A stretch of 64,000 bases of DNA from Colletes latitarsis (lineage: Eukaryota > Arthropoda > Insecta > Hymenoptera > Colletidae), in NCBI RefSeq assembly GCF_051014445.1, contig NW_027488368.1, positions 3,348,001-3,412,000 of the forward strand, given 5' to 3'. This document shows positions 36,281-48,914 of this stretch, piece by piece (the stretch's first letter is position 1; the number at the start of each line of letters is the position of its first letter). The notes under the pieces were generated by a model. It ran no database searches. It was not told the origin of the DNA and saw nothing but the letters and a program-made list of their open reading frames with translations. A program made the translations under genes and the position numbers.

Positions 36281-39149
36281 GTAATGAGATTCCTCACCGA
36301 AACAGTCAATAAACCTGGTTGCGATTAATATTTTAGAGGATAACGCCGGTTATGTCTCGGTTAGGTCTGGGATTTGCCCTCATCTGGCTCGTACTTTCGC
36401 ATTTTTCGCATACTTGTTGGCCAGACCCTGGCCTTTTTCTGGCTTGGACCACGTAGTACTGTGGTATCACACTGAAACAGTCAATTAAACCTGGTTCCGA
36501 TTAATATTTTAGAGGATAACGCTGGTTATGTTTGGGTTAGTTCTGGTATTTGCAATCATCTGGCTCGTACTTTCGCGATTTCGCATACTTGTTGGCCAGA
36601 TCCTGGGCTTTTTCTGGTTTGGATCACGTAGCAATGCGTTACAACACCGAAACAGTCAATTAAACCGGGGTGCGATTACTATTTTAGAGGATAACGCCGG
36701 TCATGTTTGGGTTAGGTCTGGTATTTGCCCTCATCTGGCTCGTACTTTCGCATTTTTCGCATACTTGTTGGCCAGATCCTGGGCTTTTTCTGGTTTGGAT
36801 AACGTAATAATGTGGTACCACATTGAAACAGTCAATGAAAGCTGGTTCCGATTAGTATTTTAGAGGATAACGCTGGTTATGTCTGGGTTAGTTCTGGTAT
36901 TTGCCCTCATCTGGCTCGTACTTTCGCATTTTTCGCATACTTGTTGGGCAGATCCTGGCCTTTTTCTGGCTTGGACCGCGTAGTAATGTGGTACCACACT
37001 GAAACAGTCAATTAAACCTGGTTGCGATTAATATTATATAGGATAACGCCGGTTATGTCTTGGTTAGTTCTCGGATTTGCCCTCATCTAGCTCGTACTTT
37101 CGCATTTTTCGCATACTTGTTGGCCTGACCCTGAGCTTTTTCTGGTTTGGTTCAGGTAGTAATGTGGGACGACACTGAAACAGTCAATTAAACCTGGTTG
37201 CGATTAATATTTTAGAGGATAATGCCGGTTATGTCTCGGCTAGGTCTGGGATTTGCCCTCATCTGGCTCGTGCTTTCGTTTTTTTCGCATACTTGTTGGC
37301 CAGGTCCTGGGCTTTTTCTGGTTTGGATCACGTAATAATATGGTACCACACTGAAACAGTCAATGAAAGCTGGTTCCGATTAGTATTTTAGAGGATAACG
37401 CTGGTTATGTCTGGGTTAGTTCTGGTATTTGCCTTATCTGGCTCGTATTTTCTCATTTTTCACATACTTGTTGGGCAGATCCTGGCCTTTTTCTGGTTTG
37501 GACCACGTAGTAATGTGGTACCCCACTGAAACAGCCAATTAAACCTGGTTGCGATTAATATTATAGAGGATAACGCTGGTTATGTCTGGGTTAGTTCTGG
37601 TATTTGCCCTCATCTGGCTCGTGCTTTCGTTTTTTTCGCATACTTGTAGGCCAGGTCCTGGGCTTTTCTGGTTTGGATCACGTAATCAGGTGGTACCACA
37701 CTGAAACAGTCAATGAAAGCTGGTTCCGATTAGTATTTTAGAGGATAACGCCGGTTATGTCTCGGTTAGGTATGGGATTTGCCCTCATCTGTCTCGTACT
37801 TTCGCATTTTTCGCATACTTGTTGGCCAGATCCTGGCCTTTTTCAAGTTTGTGTCACGTAGTAATGCGGTGCCACACCGAAACAGTCTATTAAACCTGGT
37901 TGCGATTAATATTTTAGAGGATAACGCCGGTTATGTCACGGTTACGTCTGGGATTTGCCCTCATCTGGCTCGTACTTTCGCATTTTTGGCATACTTGTTG
38001 GGCAGATCCTGGCCTTTTTCTGGCTTGGACCACGTAGTAATGTTGTACCACACTGAAACAGTCAATTAAACCTGGATGCGATTAATCTCATAGAGGATAA
38101 CGCCGGTTATGTCTGGGTAAGTTCTGGGATTTGCCCTCATCTGGCTGGTACTTTCGCATTTTACGCATACTTGTTGGCCTGACCCTGAGCTTTTTCTGGT
38201 TTGGTTCAGGTAGTAATGTGGGACGACACTGAAACAGTCAATTAAACCTGGTTGCGATTAATATTTTAGAGGATAACACCGGTTATGTCTGGGTTAGGTC
38301 TGGGATTTGTCCTCATCTGGCTCGTACTTTCGCATTTTTCGCATACTTGTTGGACAGATCCAGGGCTTTTTCTGGTTAGGATCACGTAGTAATGCGGTAC
38401 CACACCGAAACAGTCAATTAAACCTGGTTGCGATTAATATTATATAGGATAACGCCGGTTATGTCTGGGTTAGTTCTGGGATTTGCCCTCATCTGGCTCG
38501 TACTTTCGCATTTTTCGCATACCTGTTGGCCAGATCCAGGGTTCTCTGGTTTGGATCACGTAGTAATGCGGTACCACACCGAAACAGTCAATTAAACCTG
38601 GTTGCGATTACTATATTAGAGGATAACGCTGGTTATGTCTGGGCTAGTTCTGGTATTTGCCCACATCTGGCACGCACTTTCGCGTTTTTCGCATACTTGT
38701 TGGCCAGATCCTGGGTTTTTTCTGGCTTAGATCCCTTAGTAATGAGGTTCCTCACCGAAACAGACAATTAAACCTGGTTGCGATTAATATTTTAGAGGAT
38801 AACGCCGGTTATGTCCGGGTTACGTCTAGTATTTGCCCTCATGTGTCTCATACTTTGGCGTTTTTCGCATAGTTGTTGGCCAGATCCAGGGCTTTTTCTG
38901 GTTAGGATCTCGTAGTAATGTGGTACCACACCGAAACAGTCAATTAAACCTGGTTGCGATTAATATTATATAGCATAACGCCGGTTATGTCTCGGTTAGG
39001 TCTGGGATTTGCCCTCATCTGGCTCGTGCTTTCGTTTTTTTCGCATACTTGTTGGCCAGGTCCTGGGCTTTTTCTGGTTTGTATCACGTAGTAATGTGGT
39101 ACCACACTGAAGCAGTCAATAGAAGCTGGTTCCGAATAGTATCTCAGAG

Positions 39150-41025
39150 GATAACGCCGGTTATGTCTCGGTTAGGTCTGGGATTTGCCCTCATCTGGCT
39201 CGTGCTTTCGCGTTTTTCGCATACTTGTTGGTCAGATCCTGGGTTTTTTCTGGCTTGGAACCCGTAGTAACACGGTACCACACCGAAACAGTCAATTAAT
39301 CCTGGTTGCGATTAATATTTTAGAGGATAACGCCGGTAATGTCTGGGTCAGGTCAGGTATTTGCCCTCATCTGGCACGTAGTTTCGCATTTTTCGCATGC
39401 TTGTTGGCCAGATCCTGGCCTTTTTCAAGTTTGTGTCACGTAGTAATGCGGTGCCACACCGAAACAGTCTATTAAACCTGGTTGCGATTAATATTTTAGA
39501 GGATAACGCCGGTTATGTCTGGGTTAGTTCTGTTATTTGCCCTAATCTGGCTCGTACTTTCGCGTTTATCGCATACTTGTTGGCCAGTTCCTGGGTTTTT
39601 TCTGGCTTGGATCCCGTAGTAATGAGGTTCCACACCGAAACAGTCAATTAAACCTGGTTGCGATTAATATTTTAGAGGATAACGCCGGTTATGTCTCGGT
39701 TAGTACTGGTATTTGCAATCATCTGGTCCATTCTTTCGCGTTTTTCGCATACTTGTTTGTCAGATCCTGGGTTTTTCTTGGCTTGGATCCCGTAGTAACG
39801 CGGTACCACACCGAAACAGTCAATTAATCCTGGTTGCGATTAATATTTTAGAGGATAACGCCGGTAATGTCTGGGTTTGGTCAGGTATTTGCCCTCATCT
39901 GGCTCGTACTTTCGCATTTTTCGCATACTTGTTGGACAGATCCAGGGCTTTTTCTGGTTAGGATCGTGTAGTAATGCGGTACCACACCGAAACAGTCAAT
40001 TAAACCTGGTTGCGATTACTATATTAGAGGATAACGCTGGTTATGTCTGGGCTAGTTCTGGTATTTGCCCACATCTGGCTCGCACTTTCGCGTTTTTCGC
40101 ATACCTGTTGGCCAGATCCTGGGATTTTTTCTGGCTTAGATCCCGTAGTAATGAGGTTCCACAGCGAAACAGTCAATTAAACCTGGTTGCGATTAATATT
40201 TGAGAGGATAACGCCGGTTATGTCTCGGTTAGGTCTGGGATTTGCCCTCATCTGTCTCGCGCTTTCGTATTTTTCGCATACTTGTTGGCCAGATCCTGGG
40301 CTTTTTCTGGTTTGCATCACGTAGTAATGTGGCACGACACTGAAACATTCAGTAGAAGCTGGTTCCGAATAATATTTTAGAGGATATCGCTGGTTATGTC
40401 TGGGTTAGTTCTGGTATTTGCAATCATCTGGCTCATACTTTCGCGTTTTTCGCATACTGGTTGGTCAGATCCTGGGTTTTTTCTGGTTTGGATCCCGTAG
40501 TAATGAGGTTCCACACCGAAACAGTCAATTAAACCTGTTTCCGATTTATATTTTAGAGGATAACGCCGGTTATGTCTCGGTTAGGTCTGGGATTTGCCCT
40601 AATCTGGCTCGTGCTTTCATTTTTTCGCATACTTGTTGGCCAGGTCCTGGGCTTTTTCTGGTTTGGATCACGTGATAATGTGGCACCACACTGAAACAGT
40701 CAATAAAAGCTGGTTCCGATTAATATTTTAGTGGAGAACGCCGGTTATGTCTCGGTTAGGTCTGGGATTTGGCCTCATGTGTTTCGTACTTTCGCATTTT
40801 TCCCATACATGTTGGCCAGATCCTGGGATTTTTCTGGTTTGGGTCACGTAGTAATGTGGTACCACACTGAAGCAGTCAATAGAAGCTGGTTCCGAATAGT
40901 ATTTCAGAGGATAACGCTGGTTATGTCTGGGTTAGTTCAGGTATTTGCAATCATCTGGCTCATACTTTCGCGTTTTTCGCATACTTGTTGGCCTGATCCT
41001 GGGTTTCTTCTGGTTTGGATCCCGT
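39150..41025. repeat. Higher-order repeat R2, copy 2
   Basis: This is the direct partner of 34,405-36,280. It is near-identical except at 39,426-39,519, which instead matches 37,844-37,937. At its right end it runs into a 351-bp dimer duplication. Confidence 0.9.
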
Positions 41026-41480
41026 AGTAATGTGGTTCCATACCGAAACAGTCAATTAAACCTGGTTGCGATTAATATTTTAGAGGATAACGCCGGTTAT
41101 GTCTCGGTTAGGTCTGGGATTTGCACTCATCTGGCTCGTGCATTCATTTTTTCGCATACTTGTTGGCCAGATCCTGGGATTTTTCTGGTTTGGATCACGT
41201 AGTAATGTGGTACCACACTGAAGCAGTCAATAGAAGCTGGTTCCGAATAGTATCTCAGAGGATAACGCTGGTTATGTCTGGGTTAGTTCTGGTATTTGCA
41301 ATCATCTGGCTCATACTTTCGCGTTTTTCGCATACTTGTTGGCCTGATCCTGGGTTTCTTCTGGTTTGGATCCCGTAGTAATGTGGTTCCACACCGAAAC
41401 AGACAATTAAACCTGGTTGCGATTAATATTTTAGAGGATAACGCCGGTTATGTCTGGGTTAGTTCTGATATTTGCAATCA
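40945..41480. repeat. Dimer (351-bp) duplication
   Basis: GCCTGATCCTGGGTTTCTTC recurs at an offset of 351 bp (near 40,990 and 41,341), with the same downstream GTGGTTCCAYACCG and the same upstream class-Q monomer. One copy has CCATACCG and the other CCACACCG. Confidence 0.8.
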
Positions 41481-42149
41481 TCTGGCCCATACTTTCGCGT
41501 TTTTCGCATACTTGTTGGTCAGATCCTGGGTTTTTTCTGTTTTGGATCCCGTAGTAATGAGGTTCCACACCGAAACAGACAATTAAACCTGGTTGCGATT
41601 AATATTTTAGAGGATAACGCCGGTTATGTCTCGGTTAGGTCTGGGATTTGCCCTCATCTGGCTCGTGCATTCATTTTTTCGCATACTTGTTGGCCAGGTC
41701 CTGGGCTTTTTCTGGTTTGGATCACGAAATAATGTGGCACCGCACTGAAACAGTCAATGCAAGCTGGTTCCGATTAGTATTTTAGAGGATAACGTTGGTT
41801 ATGTCTCGGTTAGGTCTGGGATTTGGCCCCATGTGTATCGTACTTTCGCATTTTTCGCATACTTGTTGGACAGATCCTGGCCTTTTTCTGTTTTGTATCA
41901 CGTAGTAATGCGGTACCACACCGAAACAGTCAATTAAACCTGGTTGCAATTAATATTTGAGAGGATAACGCCAGTTATGTCTCTGTTAGGTCTGGGATTT
42001 GCCCTCATCTGACTCGCGCTTTCGTTTTTTTCGCATACTTCTTGGCCAGATCAAGGACTTTTTCTGGTTTGGATCACGAAGTAATGTGGTACCACACTGA
42101 AACAGTCAGTAGAAGCTGGTTCCGATTAGTATTGTAGACGATAACGCTG

Positions 42150-43140
42150 GTAATGTCTGGGTTAGTTCTGGTATTTGCCCTCATCTGGCTCGTGCTTTCG
42201 TTTGTTTCGCATACCTGTTGGCTCGATCCTGGGCTTTTTCTGGTTTGGATCACGTAGTAATGTGGTACCACACTGAAACAGTCAATTAAACCTGGTTGCG
42301 ATTAATATTTTAGAGGATAACGCCGGTTATGTCTCGGTTAGGTCTGGGATTTGCACTCATCTGGCTCGGACTTTCGCATTTTTCCCATACTTGTTGGCCA
42401 GATCCTGGGATTTTTCTGGTTTGGATCACGTAGTAATGTGGTACCACACTGAAGCAGTCAATAGAAGCTGGTTCCGAATAGTATTTCAGAGGATAACGCT
42501 GGTTATGTCTCGGTTAGGTCTGGGATTTGGCCTCATGTGTTTCGTACTTTCGCATTTTTCGCATACTTGTTGGACAGATCCTGGCCTTTTTCTGTTTTGT
42601 ATCACGTAGTAATGTGGTACCACACTGAAACAGTCAATAGAAGCTGGTTCCTATAGGTATTTTAGAGGATAACGTTGGTTATGTCTGGGTTAGTTCTGGT
42701 ATTTGCCCTCATCTGGCTCGTGCTTTCGTTTGTTTCGCATACCTGTTGGCTCGATCCTGGGCTTTTTCTGGTTTGGATCACGTAGTAATGTGGTACCACA
42801 CTGAAACAGTCAATTAAACCTGGTTGCGATTAATATTTTAGAGGATAACGCCGGTTATGTCTGTGTTAGATCTGGTATTTGCAATCATCTTGCTCATACT
42901 TTCGCATTTTTCGCATATTTGGCCAGATCCTGGGTTTTTTCTGGTTTGGATCACGTAGTAATGTGGTACCACACTGAAACAGTCAATAGAAGCTGGTTCC
43001 GAATAGTATTTCAGAGGATAACGCTGGTTATGTCTCGGTTAGGTCTGGGATTTGGCCTCATGTGTTTCGTACTTTCACGTTTTTCGCATACTTGTTGGCC
43101 AGATCCTGGCCTTTTTCTGGTTTGGATCACGTAGTAATGT
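42150..43140. repeat. Trimer (528-bp) tandem duplication
   Basis: TTTCGTTTGTTTCGCATACC (near 42,196 and 42,724) and GATTTGGCCTCATGTGTTTC recur at 528 bp. They share the TCGATCCTGGGC variant and the GAATAGTATTTCAGAGG monomer. Confidence 0.8.
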
Positions 43141-43573
43141 GGTACCACACTGAAACAGTCAATAGAAGCTGTTTCCGATCAGTGTTTTAGAAAAAACGCT
43201 GGTTATGTCAGAGTTAGTTCTGGTATTTGCAATCATCTGGCTCATACATTCGCGTTTTTCGCATACTTATTGGCCAGATCCTGGGCTTTTTCTGGTTTGG
43301 ATCACGTGGTATTGTGGTACCACACTGAAACAGTCAATTAAACCTGGTTGCGATTATTATTTTAGAGGATAACGCCGGTTATGTCTGGGTTAGGTCTGGT
43401 ATTTGCCCTAATCTGGCTCGTACTTTCGCATTTTTCGCATACTTGTTGGCCAGATCCTGGCCTTTTTCTGGTCTCGATCACGTAGTAATGCGGTACCACA
43501 CCGAAACAGTCATTTAAGCATGGTTGAGATTACTATTTTAGAGGATAACGCCAGCTATGTCTCGGATAGGTCT

Positions 43574-44300
43574 GGGACTTATCTGGCTCGTACTTTCGCA
43601 TTTGTGCGCATTCTTGTTGGCCAGATCTTGGCCTTTTTCAGGCTTGGACCAGGTAGTAATGTGGTGCTACACTGAAACAGTCAATTAAACCTGGTTCCGT
43701 TTAATATTTTAGAGGATAACGCCGGTTATGTCTGGGTTAGGTCTGGTATTTGCCCTAATCTGGCTCGTACTTTCGCATTTTTCGCATACTTGTCGGCCAG
43801 ATCCTGGCCATTTTCTGGCTTGGACCACGTAGTAAAGTGGTACCAGACTGTCTAGTTATGACTGGGATAGTTCTGGTATTTGCAATCATCTGGCTCATAC
43901 TTTCGCGTCTTTCGCATAGCTGTTGGCCAGATCCTGGGTTTTTTTCTGGTTTGGATCCCGTAGTAATGTGGTTCCACACCGAAACAGTCAATTAAACTTG
44001 GTTGCGATTACTATTTTGGAGGATAACGCCGGTTATGTCTGAGTTAGGTCTGGTATTTGCCCTCAATTGGCTCGTACTTACGCATTTTTCGGTTATTTGT
44101 TGGGCAGATCTCGGGTTTTTTGTGGTTTGGATCCCGTCGTAATGTGGTTCCACATCCAAACAGTCAATTAAACCTGGTTGCGATTAATATTTGGGAGAGT
44201 AACGCTGGTTATGTTTGGGTTAGTTCTGGTATTTGCAATCACCAGGCACATACTTTCGCATTTTTCGCATACTTGTTGGCCAGATCCTGGGCTCTTTCTG
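43574..44300. repeat. Module C, copy 1 (with a truncated monomer)
   Basis: Module C is marked by GGTCTGGGACTTATCTGG, then AAAGTGGTACCAGACTGTC, TCTTTCGCATAGCTG, and CTTACGCATTTTTCG. The opening mark occurs at 43,574, 46,336, 50,181, 51,400, 56,986 and 60,652. This copy has lost 40 bp at 43,852 relative to the others. The late mark (CTTACGCATTTTTCG) is at about 44,087, 46,877, 50,722, 57,527, 58,924 and 62,238, so some copies are only heads or tails. Confidence 0.85.
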
Positions 44301-44508
44301 GTTTGGATCACGAAGTAATGTGATACCACACTGAAACAGTCAATAAAAGCTGGTTCCGATTAGTATTTTAGACGATAACGCTGGATATGTCTCGTTCAGG
44401 TCTGGGAATTGCCCTCATCTGGCTCGTACTTTCGCATTTTTCGCATACTTGTTGGCCAGATCCTGGCCTTTTTCTGGATTGGATCACGTAGTAATGTGGT
44501 ACCACACA

Positions 44509-45000
44509 GAAGCAGTCAATAAAAGCTGTTTCCGATTAGTATTTTAGAGGATAACGCTGGTTATGTCTGTGTTAGTTCTGGTATTTGCAATCATCTAGCT
44601 CATACTTTCGCGTTTTTCGCATAGTTGTTGGCCAGATCCAGCGTATTTTCTGGATTGGATCCCGTAGTAATGTGGATCCACACCGAAACAGCCAATTAAA
44701 CCTGGTTGCGATTAGTATTTTAGAGGATAACGCAAGCTATGTCTCGGTTAGGTCTGGGATTTGCCCTCATCTGGCTCGAACTTTCGCGTTTTTCGCATAC
44801 TTGTTGGCCAGATCCTGGGCTTTTTCAGGTTTGGATCACGTAGTAATGTGGTACCACACTGAAACAGTCAATAAAAGCTGGTTCCGATTAATATTTCAGA
44901 GGATAACGCTGGTTATGTCTGGGTTAGTTCTGGTATTTGCAATCATCTGGCTCATACTTTCGCATTTTTCGCATACTTGTTGGCCAGATCCTGGCCTTTT
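44509..45000. repeat. Module A, copy 1
   Basis: Module A is marked by AGCAGTCAATAAAAGCTGTT, TCCAGCGTATTTTCTGG, TGTGGATCCACACCG, CAGCCAATTAAACC and GCAAGCTATGTCTCGG. It spans almost three monomers and occurs four times. Copies 1 and 2 are 4,547 bp apart. This copy has TCATCTAGCTC and GATTAGTATT where copy 2 has TCATCTGGCTC and GATTAATATT. Confidence 0.88.
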
Positions 45001-45960
45001 TCTGGTTTGGATCACGTAGTGATGCGGTACCACACCGAAACAGTCAATTAAACCTGGTTGCGATTAATATTTTAGATGATAACGTCGGTTATGGCTCGTT
45101 CAGGTCTGGGAATTGCCCTCATCTGGCTCGTACTTTCGCATTTTTCGCATACTTGTTGGCCAGTACTTGGCCTTTTTTGGTTTTGATCACGCAGTAATGC
45201 GGTACCACACCGAAACAGTCAACAGAAGGTGGTTCCGATTAGTATTTTAGAGGATAACGCCGGTTATGTCTTGGTTAGGGCTGGGATTTGCCCTCATCTG
45301 GCTCGTACTTTCGCATTTTTCGCATTCTTGTTGGCCAGATCCTGGCCTTTTTCAGGTTTGGATCACGTAGTAATGCGGTACCACACCGAAACAGTCAATT
45401 AAACCTGGTTGCGATTAATATTTTAGATGATAACGTCGGTTATGACTCGTTCAGGTCTGGGAATTGCCCTCATCTGGCTCGTACTTTCGCATTTTTCGCA
45501 TACTTGTTGGCCAGTACTTGGCCTTTTTTGGTTTTGATCACGTAGTAATGCGGTACCACACCGAAACAGTCAACAGAAGGTGGTTCCGATTAGTATTTTA
45601 GAGGATAACGCCGGTTATGTCTGGGTTAGTTCTGGTATTTGCAATCATCTGGCTCATACTTTCGCATTTTTCGCATTCTTGTTGGCCAGATCCTGGCCTT
45701 TTTCTGGTTTGGATCACGTAGTAATGCGGTACCACACCGAAACAGTCAATTAAACCTGGTTGCGATTAATATTTTAGATGATAACGTCGGTTATGACTCG
45801 TTCAGGTCTGGGAATTGCCCTCATCTGGCTCGTACTTTCGCATTTTTCGCATACTTGTTGGCCAGTACTTGGCCTTTTTTGGTTTTGATCACGTAGTAAT
45901 GCGGTACCACACCGAAACAGTCAACAGATGGTGGTTCCGATTAGTATTTTAGAGGATAAC
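44930..45960. repeat. Dimer triplication (351-bp unit x 3), module B expansion
   Basis: A two-monomer unit starts near 44,937, 45,288 and 45,639, exactly 351 bp apart. Each carries TTTTAGATGATAACGTCGG, TCGTTCAGGTCTGGGAATTG and CAGTACTTGGCC. The equivalent stretches after 49,484, 56,289 and 59,955 contain it only once. The difference of 702 bp between the offsets 4,547 and 3,845 equals two extra units. Confidence 0.9.
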
Positions 45961-47090
45961 GCCGGTAATGTCTCGGTTAGTTCTGGGAATTGCCCCCATC
46001 TGGCTCGTACTTTCGCATTTTTCGCATACTTGTTGGCCAGTTCTTGGCCTTTTTTGGTTTGGATCACGTAGTAATGCGGTACCACACCGAAACAGTCAAC
46101 AGAAGATGGTTCCGATTAGTATTTTAGAGGATAACGCCGGTTATGTCTTGGTAACGACTGGGATTTGCCCTCATCTGGCTCGTACTTTCGCATTTTTCGC
46201 ATACTTGTTGGCCAGATCCTGGCCTTTTTCTGGTCTGGATCACGTAGTAATGCGGCACCACACCGAAACAGTCAATTAAGCATGGTTGAGATCACTATTT
46301 TAGAGGATAACGCCAGTTATGTCTCGGATAGGTCTGGGACTTATCTGGCTCGTACTTTCGCATTTTGCGCATTCTTGTTGGCCAGATCTTGGCCTTTTTC
46401 AGGCTTGGACCAGGTAGTAATGTGGTGCTACACTGAAACAGTCAATTAAACCTGGTTCCGATTAATATTTTAGAGGATAACGCCGGTTATGTCTGGGTTA
46501 GGTCTGGTATTTGCCCTAATCTGGCTCGTACTTTCGCATTTTTCGCATACTTGTCGGCCAGATCCTGGCCTTTTTCTGGCTTGGACCACGTAGTAAAGTG
46601 GTACCAGACTGTCAATAAAAGCTGGTTTCGATTAGTATTTTAGAGGATAACGCTAGTTATGACTGGGATAGTTCTGGTATTTGCAATCAACTGGCTCATA
46701 CTTTCGCGTCTTTCGCATAGCTGTTGGCCAGATCCTGGGTTTTTTTCTGGTTTGGATCCCGTAGTAATGTGGTTCCACACCGAAACAGTCAATTAAACTT
46801 GGTTGCGATTACTATTTTGGAGGATAACGCCGGTTATGTCTGAGTTAGGTCTGGGATTTGCCCTCAATTGGCTCGTACTTACGCATTTTTCGCTTATTTG
46901 TTGGGCAGATCTCGGGTTTTTTGTGGTTTGGAACCCGTCGTAATGTGGTTCCACATCGAAGCAGTCAATTAAACCTGGTTGCGATTAATATTTGGGAGAG
47001 TAACGCTGGTTATGTTTGGGTTAGTTCTGGTATTTGCAATCACCAGGCACATACTTTCGCATTTTTCGCATACTTGTTGGCCAGATCCTG
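45600..47090. repeat. Modules B and C, copy paired with 49,445-50,935
   Basis: A 1.5-kb block recurs at an offset of 3,845 bp. Marks in order are GAATTGCCCYCATCTGG, AGTTCTTGGCCTTTTTTGG, TTAAGCATGGTTGAGAT, GGGACTTATCTGG, GGTGCTACACTG, CATAGCTGTTGG and ATTTGGGAGAGTAACG. Confidence 0.87.
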
Positions 47091-47435
47091 GGATATTTCT
47101 GGTTTGGACCACGTAGTTATGCGGTACCACACCGAAACAGTCAACTAAACCTTGTTGCGATTAATATTTTAGAGGATAACGCTGGTTACGTCTCGGTTAG
47201 GTCTGGTATTTGCCCTCATCTGTCTCGTACTTTCGCACTTTTCGCATACTTGTTGGCCAGATCCTGGCCTTTTTCTGGTTTGGATCCCGTAGTAATGCGG
47301 TACCACACCGAAACAGTCAATTAAAGCTGGTTGCGATTAATATTTTAGAGGATAACGCCGGTTATGTCTCGGTCAGGTCTGGGATTTGCCCTCATCTGGC
47401 TCGTACATTCGCACTCTTCGCATACTTGTTGGCCA

Positions 47436-48880
47436 GATCCTGGGCTTTTTCTGGCTTGGATCACGTAGTAATGTGGTACCACACTGTCAATAAAAGCTGG
47501 TTCCGATTAGTATTTTAGAGGATACCGCTGGTTATGTCTGGGTTAGTTCTGGTATTTGCAATCATCTGGCTCATACTTACGCGTTTTTCGCATACTTGTT
47601 GGGCAGGTCCCGGGTTTTTTATGGTTTGGATAACGTGGTAATGTGGTACCACACTGAAACAGTCAATAAAAGCTGGTGCCGATTAATATTCTAGCGGATA
47701 TCGCCGGTTATGTCTCGGTTAGGTCTGGGATTTGCACTCATCTGGCTCGTACTTTCGCACTTTTCGCATACTTGTTGGCCAGATCCTGGCCTTTTTCTGG
47801 CTTGGACCACGTTGTAATGTGGTACCACACTGAAACAGTCAATCATACCTGGTTCCGATTAATATTTTAGAGGATAACGCCGGTTACATCTCGGTTAGGA
47901 CTGGTATTTGCAATCATCTGGCTCGTACTTTCGCATATTTCGCATACTTGTTGGCAGATCCTGGCCTTTTTCTGGTTTGCATCACGTAGTAATGTGGTAC
48001 CACACTGAAACAGTCAATAAAAGCTGGTTCCGATTAATATTTTAGAGAATAACGCCGGTTACGTCTCGGTTAGGACTGGTATTTGCAATCATCTAGCTCG
48101 TACTTTCGCGTTTTTCGCATACTTGTTGGGCAGATCCTGGGTTTTTTCTGGCTTGGATCACGTAGTAACGCGGTACCACACCGAAACAGTCAATTAATCC
48201 TGGTTGCGATTAATATTTTAGAGATAACGCCGGTTATGTATAGGTTAGGTCTGGTATTTCCCCTCATCTGGCTCGTCCATTCGCATTTTTGGCATACTTG
48301 TTGGACAGGTCCTTGCCTTTTTCTGGTTTGGATCACGTAGTAATGCTGTACCACACCGAATTAGTCAATTAAAGCTGGTTGCAATTAGTATTTTATAGGA
48401 TAACGCTGGTTATGTCTGGGAAAGTTCTGGTATTTGCAATCATCTGGCTCATACTTTCGCTTTTTTCGCATACTTGTTGGCCAGATCCTGGCCTTTTTCT
48501 GGCTTGGACCACGTAGTAATGTGGTACCACAATGAAACTGTCAATTATACCTGGTTCCGATTAATATTTTAGAGGATAGCGCCGGTTACGTCTCGGTTAA
48601 GACTGGTATTTGCCCTCATCTGTCTCGTACTTTCGCATTTTTCGCATACTTGTTGGCCAGATCCTGGGCTTTATCTGGTTTGGATCACGTAGTAATGTGG
48701 TACCACTCTGTCAATAAAAGCTGGTTCCGATTAGTATTTTAGAGGATAACGCTGGTTATGTCTGGGAAATTTCTGGTATTTGCAATCATCTGGCTCATAC
48801 TTTCGCGTTTTTCGCATACTTGTTGGACAGATCCTGGGTGCTTTCTGGTTTGGATCACGTAGTAATGTGGTACCACACTG
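47436..48880. repeat. Module D, copy 1
   Basis: Module D is about 1.4 kb with these marks in order: CCACACTGTCAATAAAAGC, TGGATAACGTGGTAATGTGG, ATTCTAGCGGATATCGCC, TTTAGAGATAACGCC, GGTATTTCCCCTCATCTGG, CCGAATTAGTCAATTA, TTATAGGATAACG and GGGTGCTTTCTGG. It occurs four times at 47,436, 51,795, 53,541 and 62,797. Confidence 0.9.
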
Positions 48881-48914
48881 AAACAATCAATTAAACCTGG
48901 ATGCGATTAATATT

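Noticed and set aside
44585..45019. Open frames up to 144 codons, recurring in the right array with strings such as RILVGQIL
   Set aside because: They recur at exact monomer or module spacing, change frame every 176 bp (not a multiple of 3), and show no codon-level conservation. They are read-through of the satellite, not genes.
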